From Bolinopsis microptera (taxonomy: Eukaryota > Ctenophora > Tentaculata > Lobata > Bolinopsidae), in assembly GCF_026151205.1 (NCBI RefSeq), contig NC_087074.1, positions 17,332,712 through 17,396,711 of the forward strand: DNA of 64,000 nt, given 5' to 3'. Position 1 is the first letter of the stretch. Every line of letters begins with the position of its first letter. Positions 39,937-54,093 of the stretch are shown here, piece by piece. The position numbers and the translations under genes are program-made. The notes beneath the pieces were generated by a model that worked only from the letters and a program-made list of their open reading frames with translations, ran no database searches and was not told the DNA's origin.

Positions 39937-42093
39937 TTGGAATATAATCAACTGTTTAAAGTTTTATCTCTATTCGAAGGAATTCTTCTGCATCAAGATG
40001 GATCTTGTGAGCCTATTGTTGTAGACAGTGATGTAACACTCCCAAAGATTGACAGTTCACACAGGGACAAGACAAAATGTCCATGCAATAAGTCAATATC
40101 GTCATGGAAGATTGACTGTGTAAAGTGCAAGCAATATTGGCACATAGACTGTCTAACTATGAACGGACTCAATCAGAAAAACGTCAACAGCATGACCAAT
40201 TGGCACTGCCCCTTTTGTTTGGTTTTACCAATTCCCACACTCGAAACTGCTGCAGATGTGTGTTATGTGTGTAGGAACACTCTGACACTTCAAAAATCTA
40301 ACAGTCAGTGTGAGACAGCTATTGCCACAGAGAAGCTTAATACCATCACAGCTTTTGGTGAAAAGCTTGGCAAAGTTGACTTTGACAGTCTAAACGACAG
40401 CATTGCCGCCATCCAGAACCTTGACCTCCATATCAAGCACCTACTGGTTAGTGACAAGAACACCGCTCCAGCATGGGTTGAAATTATGGAAGGAGATCTG
40501 AAGCAGCTGAAAACTTCAGTTGACTCCGGACTCGGAAAGGTTTCTGAGACTGATAGTGGCCTAACAGAACAGATTAGAGTGTTGAACAAGCAACTGCAGG
40601 ACTTTTCTATTCCTCAAGTAAGTGCTCAATCTTCATCCAAGACCAAAGATCTCATGGAAAAAATAGAGAAGAATCTCCATGAGCTAAATTCCAAGCAGTC
40701 TCTGGAGACGAATCAGGAGCTAACAGCCATCAGACAGTCTTTGAACACTCTTGAGCAAAATTCTTTGGCTTCTTCTGACCATTTAAATGCCCAACTTACC
40801 AATTCTTCACTTGCCCCTGGCCCAGACCTAACAGCTAATGAGCATCTCAAATCAAGAGAAGAACCAGTTGTAGGCGCTATAGAAGAGTTTATCACCACAG
40901 AAGAGCAGGATCTTCTCCTCCTTGCCTGTCAATCACTTGACGAGGATTTTGTTGTGGAAGGAGCTCGTGCTGTGTATTCTCTGGGAGAACCATACAAGTA
41001 TAATGGCTCCAAGTCACCCAATGGTCAGCTAGAGTCAACCAGCTTCTCTAAACTGATGGACAAAATCAATGGGGCATTCTGTAGTGGTGAGAAACCGAAG
41101 ATCAATAGTCTGCTGATCAACCGCTTCAAAGAGGATGGCTCCCTACCAAAACATTCGGATGATGAAGCCACCATCCACCCCGAATCCGAAATTTTCACTG
41201 TGTCCATCGGAGGCCAGTGCAACATCAAATTCTTTGACAAGAAGACGGATGATATAGTCCTTGACCACCCATGTGTTCCAAGATCCATGTATCGCATGAC
41301 ACGAAGTAGCCAAGAGTATTACAGCCACTGTATCATGGATGGGGCAATAACTGGTGGGGTCAGATACAGCCTAACTTTTCGTTCAGTTAGCTTCAGGAAC
41401 AAGAACTCTACGTGCATCATAGGAGACAGTCATACAGGGGGGCTTAAGTTTGGGTCAGATGCCAGGAAATCGTTTGGACAATGGTTCCCTGGGAGGCAAT
41501 ATTTTGCACCAGTGGTTGACCAGATTGACCCATATGTCACATGTGGTTATCGTAACGTTGTTTTGATGTGTGCGATTAATGATCTTAAAAAACCTGAGAT
41601 CAAGAATACAGCTGATATTAAACGAAATGTATTTATTCCCTTTATTAAAAAGATTGAGAAAATTCATGCTATTAACCCTAAGGCACATGTATATGTTTGT
41701 CCAGCCCTGCCTACAAAGCTTGCTGAACTGAATAGAAAAGTTGTTTGCTTTAACCGCCTTATTCTGACAGAGCTGATCCCTTCAAATTTTGGTGTGACTT
41801 ACGTCGATGGGTTCGGTGGGTTTTGTGATGATGCTGGGCTTCTTAGCCAACAGTTCTCCAGAAACATCGGCCGAGACCAGCGACCAGATTATCTCCACCT
41901 TAACTGGAGGGGTACAGCTAAACTAGGCACTTTGATTCGTAACACAGTGCTTCTTAGAATGAATGGAGGAGTTGATAGAAGGAAAAGGAGAACAGACGAG
42001 GTTGATGGACGCTCATATCGGAACGTGTTGAGTGGGACGGGTTCTACTACTGCTGCTGAGTCTCGACACCAGGATGGTTACCAGCCATTCTGA
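39937..42093 (+). CDS. LINE ORF1: PHD, AlkB-like dioxygenase and SGNH esterase
   Basis: 718 codons from just after a TAG. Domains in order: PHD-type zinc finger, C4HC3 (Cys48, 50, 61, 64, His69, Cys72, 91, 94); predicted coiled-coil/linker about 140-290; AlkB-type 2-oxoglutarate/Fe(II) dioxygenase about 330-485, with NSLLINRF at 390-397, His406-x-Asp408, distal His464 and the family RxxxxxR motif (Arg476, Arg482); SGNH esterase about 490-675 with GDS (Ser498), Asn548 and the DxxH motif Asp651/His654. All catalytic residues expected for both enzymes are present. AlkB enzymes oxidatively remove methyl groups from nucleic acids; esterase ORF1 domains are known in CR1-type LINEs but their role is unclear. 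The first in-frame AUG is residue 75, inside the PHD finger, so initiation is unresolved. The basic tail (RRKRR, about 681-685) could bind RNA or act as a nuclear signal. Confidence 0.9.
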   Translation: MEYNQLFKVLSLFEGILLHQDGSCEPIVVDSDVTLPKIDSSHRDKTKCPCNKSISSWKIDCVKCKQYWHIDCLTMNGLNQKNVNSMTNWHCPFCLVLPIPTLETAADVCYVCRNTLTLQKSNSQCETAIATEKLNTITAFGEKLGKVDFDSLNDSIAAIQNLDLHIKHLLVSDKNTAPAWVEIMEGDLKQLKTSVDSGLGKVSETDSGLTEQIRVLNKQLQDFSIPQVSAQSSSKTKDLMEKIEKNLHELNSKQSLETNQELTAIRQSLNTLEQNSLASSDHLNAQLTNSSLAPGPDLTANEHLKSREEPVVGAIEEFITTEEQDLLLLACQSLDEDFVVEGARAVYSLGEPYKYNGSKSPNGQLESTSFSKLMDKINGAFCSGEKPKINSLLINRFKEDGSLPKHSDDEATIHPESEIFTVSIGGQCNIKFFDKKTDDIVLDHPCVPRSMYRMTRSSQEYYSHCIMDGAITGGVRYSLTFRSVSFRNKNSTCIIGDSHTGGLKFGSDARKSFGQWFPGRQYFAPVVDQIDPYVTCGYRNVVLMCAINDLKKPEIKNTADIKRNVFIPFIKKIEKIHAINPKAHVYVCPALPTKLAELNRKVVCFNRLILTELIPSNFGVTYVDGFGGFCDDAGLLSQQFSRNIGRDQRPDYLHLNWRGTAKLGTLIRNTVLLRMNGGVDRRKRRTDEVDGRSYRNVLSGTGSTTAAESRHQDGYQPF

Positions 42094-42182
42094 CTCCCCT
42101 GAGTAAAGAGGTATGCCTAGTCTGTGCGAAGTTCATTAACGTAGGACAATTCATTGTTGAATGCTGTGAATGCGACTGCCCA
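42060..42182 (+). CDS. ORF2 N-terminal extension: second PHD finger, no AUG
   Basis: The ORF2 frame is open from 42060, after a TGA at 42057-42059, and overlaps the last 34 bases of ORF1 in the -1 frame. It encodes the first half of a C4HC3 finger: Cys codons at 42114, 42123, 42162 and 42171. The second half lies past the first ATG: His at 42186, Cys at 42195, 42243 and 42252. The complete finger therefore requires translation starting before the AUG at 42183, by frameshift, reinitiation at a non-AUG codon or splicing. No classical slippery heptamer is visible in the overlap. Confidence 0.7.
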
Positions 42183-45100
42183 ATGCACCATAAGTGCTAT
42201 ACCAAATCCATTAACAATGACACATTATCTGACGATTTTTACTGTCCCAAGTGCGTACATTTAGCAGTTATTCGTTACAATCCATTTCGACTTGCATGCA
42301 CTAATTTAAGTGATATTGAAAGTAGTGAAGTGGATGACACTATCATAAAAGTAGATCAAATACTAAATAACTGCGTATCGTACAATGTCAAGGAATTCAA
42401 CAAAGCACTAGATAATCAAATGAATGAATTTTCATCGCTTCTCTTCCAAAACATCGACGGCAATAAGTCAAATTTCGACACTTTCGCTATTGAATCCCAT
42501 AGGCTCACCAAGAAATTCTCGATCATAGCCTTAGCGGAAACAAATGAAGGTCCTGAATCCAGCAGTTTGTATCAATTAACTGGATACAACAGTTTCTACC
42601 AAAACACAATACCAGATAAAAAAAAGGGCACTGGAGTGGCTCTCTATGTTTGTGACACTCTTAGTGCCAGAGTAAACGGCAATGTATCCCATATCACTGA
42701 ACATTTAGAAACTCTTTTTGTGGCCGTAAGTAGTACAACTTCCCCAGTAACAGTTGGTGTAATGTACCGTCCTCCAAGTGGTAATGTCAATGTTGCACTA
42801 TCTGAACTCTCTGACATCCTTGACAGTCTCCCCAAGTGTAGTTACCTAGCGGGTGATTTTAACATTGATTTACACGATAAGAATAGCACAATCGTACAAC
42901 GCTATGAAGAAATACTATTAAGTAAAGGATTTTTCCCCCTAATTTCGTTAGCAACACATGAGAAACCAGGCTGTAAAGCATCCTGTATTGATAACATAAT
43001 AACTAACGACGTAGAGAGTATAGTAGCTTCTGGAATACTGACTGACCGTATATCACACCACTCACCCATCTTCCAAATCTTTGATAGAAACTTGGACTCT
43101 AGCAGAATTGACCTGAAATACAAACAGTATTATGATTACAACAAACCGAATGTAAAAGCTTTTTTACAGACTCTGGAACATGATCTCAATAATAATGTTA
43201 TCGACAATTTTACAACATTTCACGACATATTTAAGGACTGTATAGATAGAACTTGTAAGTTAGAAACCCCTAAATGCTCTAAAAGAACAGCACTGAACAA
43301 CCCATGGATTACACCAGACCTTGTGGGCAAAATTTCATATCAGCACGAACTTTACGATAAATGGGTAAAGGTCAGAAAAGTTAAATGTAAATTTGGGGAA
43401 ATTGAAAATAAAGGGGGGACATGCCAATGCCCAATATGTTGCTCAAAACGTGACAAGTATAAAAAATACAGTGACTGCAGGCGGAAGGTCAAAAAAGATC
43501 GCCGCAATGCTCAATCTAAGTTCTATGGTGGAAAATTTGCAGAGTTGCACGGAAACAGTAAAAAGACGTGGGAATTAATTAACCAAATACGGGGTAAACG
43601 AAAACGACAAACCAAACCTCTATTTACTATCAATAATGAAAAAATTACTAATCGTAGGGTAATAGCTAATGAGTTTAATAAGTACTTTGTCTCCCTAGCT
43701 TCTAATCTTAACGAGGCATACAATGAAATCGGCGAACTAGTAATTAATGGCATCCCCAGTATCTATGACTACCTACCAAAATCCAACACGACCAGTATTT
43801 ACATGCATGATTGTACAATCGATGAAGTATGTAAAATAATATCAGAATTGAAAAATGGCAAATCGTCTGATATCCCAATACATGTTGTAAAAGCGTCATC
43901 CAGAATTATCGCCCCCCTATTATCTGTACTATACAATGAATGTTTGAAGGAGGGAATATTCCCGGACGATTTAAAGATTGGCAGGATCAGTCCCATATAC
44001 AAGAAAGAAAATGAAGAATTACTTGAAAACTATAGACCAGTCTCTACCTTAGCCGTATTTGGTAAGTTATTCGAGAAAATTATATATAGTAGGCTATACA
44101 GCTTTTTCCAGTCACAAAATATGATCTATGAAAATCAGTATGGATTCCGTAAAAATCACTCTACAAGTCATGCCCTGAATTTCTCAGTGAATTATATAGA
44201 ATCATGCCTTAATAAAAAGCAGCACGTGCTCGGAATATTCATTGATCTAAGCAAAGCATTCGATACCATCTCAGCTGACAAATTACTGAGTAAGCTAGAT
44301 AATTACGGAATTCGAGGCAATGCCAACAAACTCATTGCTAGTTATCTCTCTAATAGATATCAATACGTCTCGGTCCTAGGAGAAGAGTCTGACAAGCTTC
44401 CAGTTCTCTTTGGAGTACCCCAGGGATCTTGTCTTGGTCCGTTACTATTTATTATTTATATCAACGACCTATATAGGGCAACTGAACTAGGCAAGTTCAT
44501 TCTATTTGCTGACGATACAAATATATTTGTCGCGGATGAATGTAAGATAAAGTTATATGAACGAGCAAACCAAATTCTCAAACTGGTACAACTGTATATG
44601 AAATGTAATCTCCTGCATATTAACATTAAGAAATGCTGTTACATTCACTTTAAACCAACGAATAGAAAAAGCAAGGTAGAACATAATGAAGAAGAACACG
44701 TACTTACTCTAAACAATGTAGTAATAAAGCAAGTCAAAAAGGTGAAGTTTCTTGGTGTTATTATTGATGATCAGCTTAAATGGGATGCTCAAATACGGTC
44801 GCTCAACACAAAGCTGAAATGTGAAAGTGGGAAAATTTGTAGAATACGGCACATTATTCCAGAAAAACTCTACAAAGAACTGTACTACACACTATTTGAA
44901 TCACACTTGCGATTTGGGATATCAGTATGGGGTGGCCTTAGTAACAACAGGCTTGAACCAATATTTATCACTCAGAAGAAATGTGTTAGAATACTATTTG
45001 GTAACCGAGAGGCGTACTTAGAAAAGTTTAGAACTTGTGCTAGAACACGAAGTAAAGACAAGCAAAAATTAGGAAGCGACTTCTATGAAAAACAGCACAC

Positions 45101-45458
45101 AAAACCCCTATTTAAGAAAAATGGTTTACTAACCATACACAGTTTGTTCAAACACACATGTTTATTGGAAATGTTCAAAATCAATAAATTAGAATCCCCA
45201 GTCCCACTCCTAAATCTATTTCACAGATCATCAAGACGTGCTGATCGATTCATCACTCCAACCCCATCCACCTCCTTCATATATCAATCGACAAAAATGT
45301 GGAACGATTGTAGGAACACTGCTAGCAATATCAACTTCTCTACATCAACGAACCTTGTGAAATCCACAATAAAAAAGGAGTTACTCGGCATGCAGTCCAG
45401 GTACGACGAAATAGATTGGTGTGAACTGAACTTCGATTCCAACGAACTGAAATTCTAA
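42183..45458 (+). CDS. LINE ORF2: APE endonuclease and reverse transcriptase
   Basis: 1091 codons from the first ATG, uninterrupted. After the half PHD finger comes an APE-like endonuclease (about 85-300): Asn90, Glu119, YRPP, GDFN with Asp225 and Asn227, and the SHHSP motif with His293. It nicks target DNA for priming. A basic linker holds a Cys cluster (Cys402, 414, 416, 419, 420). The reverse transcriptase spans about 600-800 with FIDLSKAFD (Asp688), GVPQGS (about 744) and FADD (Asp777, Asp778). It is followed by a thumb/C-terminal region with basic and Cys residues but no RNase H that I can see. Together these are the complete enzymes for target-primed reverse transcription. The frame and length suggest a potentially active copy. 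Confidence 0.95.
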   Translation: MHHKCYTKSINNDTLSDDFYCPKCVHLAVIRYNPFRLACTNLSDIESSEVDDTIIKVDQILNNCVSYNVKEFNKALDNQMNEFSSLLFQNIDGNKSNFDTFAIESHRLTKKFSIIALAETNEGPESSSLYQLTGYNSFYQNTIPDKKKGTGVALYVCDTLSARVNGNVSHITEHLETLFVAVSSTTSPVTVGVMYRPPSGNVNVALSELSDILDSLPKCSYLAGDFNIDLHDKNSTIVQRYEEILLSKGFFPLISLATHEKPGCKASCIDNIITNDVESIVASGILTDRISHHSPIFQIFDRNLDSSRIDLKYKQYYDYNKPNVKAFLQTLEHDLNNNVIDNFTTFHDIFKDCIDRTCKLETPKCSKRTALNNPWITPDLVGKISYQHELYDKWVKVRKVKCKFGEIENKGGTCQCPICCSKRDKYKKYSDCRRKVKKDRRNAQSKFYGGKFAELHGNSKKTWELINQIRGKRKRQTKPLFTINNEKITNRRVIANEFNKYFVSLASNLNEAYNEIGELVINGIPSIYDYLPKSNTTSIYMHDCTIDEVCKIISELKNGKSSDIPIHVVKASSRIIAPLLSVLYNECLKEGIFPDDLKIGRISPIYKKENEELLENYRPVSTLAVFGKLFEKIIYSRLYSFFQSQNMIYENQYGFRKNHSTSHALNFSVNYIESCLNKKQHVLGIFIDLSKAFDTISADKLLSKLDNYGIRGNANKLIASYLSNRYQYVSVLGEESDKLPVLFGVPQGSCLGPLLFIIYINDLYRATELGKFILFADDTNIFVADECKIKLYERANQILKLVQLYMKCNLLHINIKKCCYIHFKPTNRKSKVEHNEEEHVLTLNNVVIKQVKKVKFLGVIIDDQLKWDAQIRSLNTKLKCESGKICRIRHIIPEKLYKELYYTLFESHLRFGISVWGGLSNNRLEPIFITQKKCVRILFGNREAYLEKFRTCARTRSKDKQKLGSDFYEKQHTKPLFKKNGLLTIHSLFKHTCLLEMFKINKLESPVPLLNLFHRSSRRADRFITPTPSTSFIYQSTKMWNDCRNTASNINFSTSTNLVKSTIKKELLGMQSRYDEIDWCELNFDSNELKF

Positions 45459-46595
45459 TGTCTACTCAATGAAGATATGCTGAGCGCTAAAGCCGATTGA
45501 AATGTTAATGTCTAAAGTATAAAATTTCGGCGGTCACGCCGCGCATTTTGCGCGCTGTGCCGCTATTTTTGGCCCATCTTATCAGATATTATTTACAATG
45601 TACTCGCACAGTACATGCAGGGCATGCCTCAAGATCATATTAGTGTAGGAATCATTATGTTTTCAACAATTCATTATATGTCGAATTCAGCAGTGGGTCC
45701 TCTCTTCGTCCGGTTTGTGTGTTTGTCGCCTGTCTGGACTCTCGTAGTCATGTAATTTTTAATTTTTAATTTCTAATTTGTTATTTTAATTTTAATTTTT
45801 CAATTTTCTAAATGTGTGTTCTGCTCCGGGACTCGATTACCGTTTCGGCTTTCTTGAGACTGTAAATTTTGAAAGCCAACTATGCGGGGCGCCTGCCCAC
45901 CGGCACTGAAGAGTGATCAAAGAATTAACTAAAATTTCCTAATATAACGATTGAATATAGAGTTGTTTAACCGGCGCGGCCATGGGTGTGTGGCCTAGCT
46001 TTGGCTGCACACCTATGACTGCGCTGTTGCTGGTGGACAGGCGCAGTTTTTGTTGTGCAGTAGTGTTGCAAGAGAATAAAACCAACTTATTATGTACTAA
46101 ATGGAATCAAGAATATTATTGACTATATTTGATAACGATGAATTGTAAATTTCGATCAATTTATATTTTTCGGTCTCCAATTATTGAACTGCGGAAGCTG
46201 GTTGCCTCAACAATGTTGACTACGCATGGTATGACTGAATTGTAAACACGTGATAATTGAACGAAAAATAAATGATGAACATGATTCAAAAACTGTAAAC
46301 CACCAAATGAATTATCGCTTAAATTTAAATAAGTATTTAAACAAAAACCATCATGTGCCGTTAAGCAGCAGGGCGCGGCTCATCTGGGCCACAGCAAATC
46401 GGCGAAAATGGGTTCGAAAAAGCCACTATTGGCACTCGAGTCCTTGATCTTTCCGATGGTTCACTGGGGCTTTTGAGCTGCCGTCCTTCAGCTTCTGTAA
46501 ACTGAAATTACTACCAATCCAAGTTGAGGCAATCAGCCGACGCGCGGCTTTTGTGGTTATATATGATATGTTTAATCTGTAATAAAGATCAAAAT
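45459..46595. other. LINE 3' region and flank
   Basis: 3' UTR of the CR1-like element, with a GC-rich patch near 45530-45570 (CGCGCATTTTGCGCGC), TTTAATTTT-type repeats at about 45755-45800, and an AATAAA at 46075-46080. No gene is seen in 46086-46595. Confidence 0.45.
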
Positions 46596-47387
46596 TCAAA
46601 TTTGTTTCTCTCTCTCTCCCTTTGTTATTTCCAGTGCTAGATCAAAGAACTCACGAAGTCTGCTCCATGATATCAACATTGAGTTCCCACCATAGCCTTG
46701 GTTTTTGATGTTGTGGAAAGGGTGTCTTTCAAGAAGCTCACTCATTTTGTTCCTTTTATCTGCTTGTACATCAGGACAGTCGGTAAGCAGGTGAAGTGAA
46801 TTTTGAGCCCCTCGCCTACAATCACACAGTGGAGAATCAAATTTACTATTTTTGAAGCGGTGTAGAAATTCATTCATTATGTTGTTTGGATAGAACAAAC
46901 TTAGAAACAAGGTTTCAAGTTGCCTTGATGTTTTGGGCGGAAACTTGAGCTTTGTGGCGCTCACTGTAGGTGCCTCTGTATACCCTTCCAGCTGGTACTG
47001 GCTGTTTATGGACGATTGCCAAAGCTGTTCACTGTAATGTTTCATCACTGATTTACTGTAGCTGCATCCTTTTATTGATAGACTGGTGAGTTTTTCTAGA
47101 TCATGGTTATTTATGATTTTTAGATCCTCATTAGTGAAGTGTTCAGGAAGTATTGAAGATTTCCACAATAGAAACTGAAATACATCTTTTACCTTTCCAG
47201 TTAGTGCGCTGTAACTGCCTGATTTCATTTGGTCATCAATAAGGTGTTTCAGTGGATCCTCTTTATTCGGGAATATATTCAGTTTAAGGATGTGCTTCAC
47301 TGAGTTCACTTTGTTTGATATGTTGAGTGGCAACACACCAAGTATCATTTCAGCTGTAGTTAGTCTTACATTGAACACTGCACCCAA
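46596..47387 (-). pseudogene. LINE C-terminal remnant
   Basis: The open frame (about 264 codons) resembles the region after the reverse transcriptase of non-LTR elements. It starts with an RLTTAEMILGVLPL motif, as in the conserved TTP...PL region of such polyproteins, and near its end has a CDC...H....C zinc knuckle (CDCRRGAQNSLHLLTDC). A stop lies a few codons upstream of KAALGAVF and nothing upstream encodes a polymerase, so it is a 5'-truncated or decayed copy from a family different from the neighbouring LINE. It is in opposite orientation to that LINE. Alternatively a domesticated fragment; I see no splice evidence for that. Confidence 0.7.
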
Positions 47388-47847
47388 AGCTGCTTTTATA
47401 GTCTAGTTTAGTTAAATACAACTCATTGTATAACTTATAAATTATATTACAATACCATTGCTTTCGTTAGTTTTATATCAAAATGATGTCAATGCAGTTT
47501 TGCATGGCTGGAATGAAACGATTGAATAAGAAATAATAAAATAAAAAACCATATATTTTTAAACTACAATTTGGTATTTGATTGTCAACTCGTAGCAAAC
47601 TACTGCGGCTCAAGTCGTCTGTCTAGTATAGCTCAACAAATCAGTAACTAATTTTAGAAACTTGTAATTATCGAGCGAAGAGTTATTTAACATCAGGATC
47701 ACCCAAACATTTTGGCTTCTACCTACAGTTTCCATATTAAAATATACAAAACAATTGTTTTTGAAAATATTTGAACATTTTGAAGATGGAGAAGAAAAAA
47801 TGTCCAGTAGTTTGTTTTCAGAATGTACTGATTTACAGAATGTATCT
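47388..47847. other. PH gene 3' UTR and spacer
   Basis: Lies between the LINE remnant and the last exon of the minus-strand PH gene. AT-rich; no clear polyadenylation signal or other gene. Confidence 0.4.
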
Positions 47848-53147
<5,300 letters not shown>

Positions 53148-53928
53148 CTCTTCGATTATTAAAGACGATTTGTTTTTAACACGTGCTTTCTTTTTCCCTT
53201 TTCGTGACTTAAACGAGCCTGTCAATCTATTGAGTGGCGAAGAAATGTTGACTACGATGCAAAACAAACAATGAAAGTGACAATTTCTCGAGGAAGAGCA
53301 ATACACTTCTGAATACCCACTTCACATACAGAGAAAAGTAATGCGACCCTAGTACATTCACTCATCACGTGACTAAAAAAGAGTAAAATGTTTTGTTGAG
53401 TACTCCGGGGTTAACTGTTTTAGAGCTTTTTGTAGAACTGCAGCTTCAACTAACGGCTTTTGTCCTGTCTCAAAAATATTGCATCATCAAACATATTTTA
53501 TCCTCCCATTACTCGAACAATAATTTACATTATTTACCCAACAATTTAAAATTACCTTCTGAAAATACATACGTTTGCATTTCATTCATCTATGCAAACA
53601 AAAGCAAAATTCTAAAATATGATTTATGAATAAACTGAAGACTTGGGAGGGATACAAATAGTTAAAAAAATAAAAATAAATAAAATGTAGGATGTGAATT
53701 GTAAAGAATTGTACAAGATGACTGCCGACATTCCTACACAGCTCATTTCAACTGAAGGGTGGATTAAGGTTAGCCTCAATTTAGAAACTTCTCCTTTGCT
53801 CCTAGTTTCCACTTCTGAATAACTTTATGACAGCTTCCAATTATTGATTGATACCTAAGCACTAATTATAACTCTTCAAATAGCATAACATTAAATAACA
53901 CGATGTTCTACCGAGCTAACACTCTCAG
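53148..53928. promoter_or_regulatory. Divergent intergenic region between PH and VWA genes
   Basis: The PH gene runs left and the VWA-like gene right from this 0.8-kb segment, so it may hold both promoters, although the first VWA exon is probably not identified. No TATA box is obvious; AT-rich. Confidence 0.3.
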
Positions 53929-54093
53929 GAGCACGGGTTGAAACCCAGGAAGCTGACACGTGACCACATTTTAAAGAAGATAGGATTTAAAGCAGCTGCA
54001 GGGTATGTGGGATCACTAAAGAAGAATGTAAAGTCACGTTACAGCCTCGACATGTACAACATTGTTAAAGATGGAAATGGAAACAGTGTCTTT
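53929..54093 (+). CDS. VWA3-like exon a
   Basis: 55 codons after ACTCTCAG, donor GTAAGTTA. Reads EHGLKPRKLTRDHILKKIG then KSRYSLDMYNIVKDGNG. An in-frame stop just upstream of the acceptor supports a splice rather than a start here. Confidence 0.65.

Larger units (their letters stand above)
38313..46085 (+). mobile_element. CR1-like LINE, nearly intact, with AlkB-containing ORF1
   Basis: The element consists of tandem 536-bp monomers (probable 5' region), a 0.5-kb leader, ORF1 with PHD, AlkB-like and SGNH domains, ORF2 with PHD, APE-type endonuclease and reverse transcriptase, and a 3' region with TTTAATTTT-rich sequence at about 45755-45800. PHD and esterase domains are known in CR1-group ORF1 proteins, and the APE endonuclease plus FADD reverse transcriptase of ORF2 agree with that group. 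Both ORFs lack internal stops, so insertion seems recent. Outer boundaries are inferred: the left end could lie at or after 38313, and the right end anywhere from 45459 to about 46085, near an AATAAA. No target-site duplication was identified. Confidence 0.8.

Noticed and set aside
40305-41688. Minus-strand frames inside the LINE ORF1
   Set aside because: They are shadows of the sense coding sequence and show no domain.
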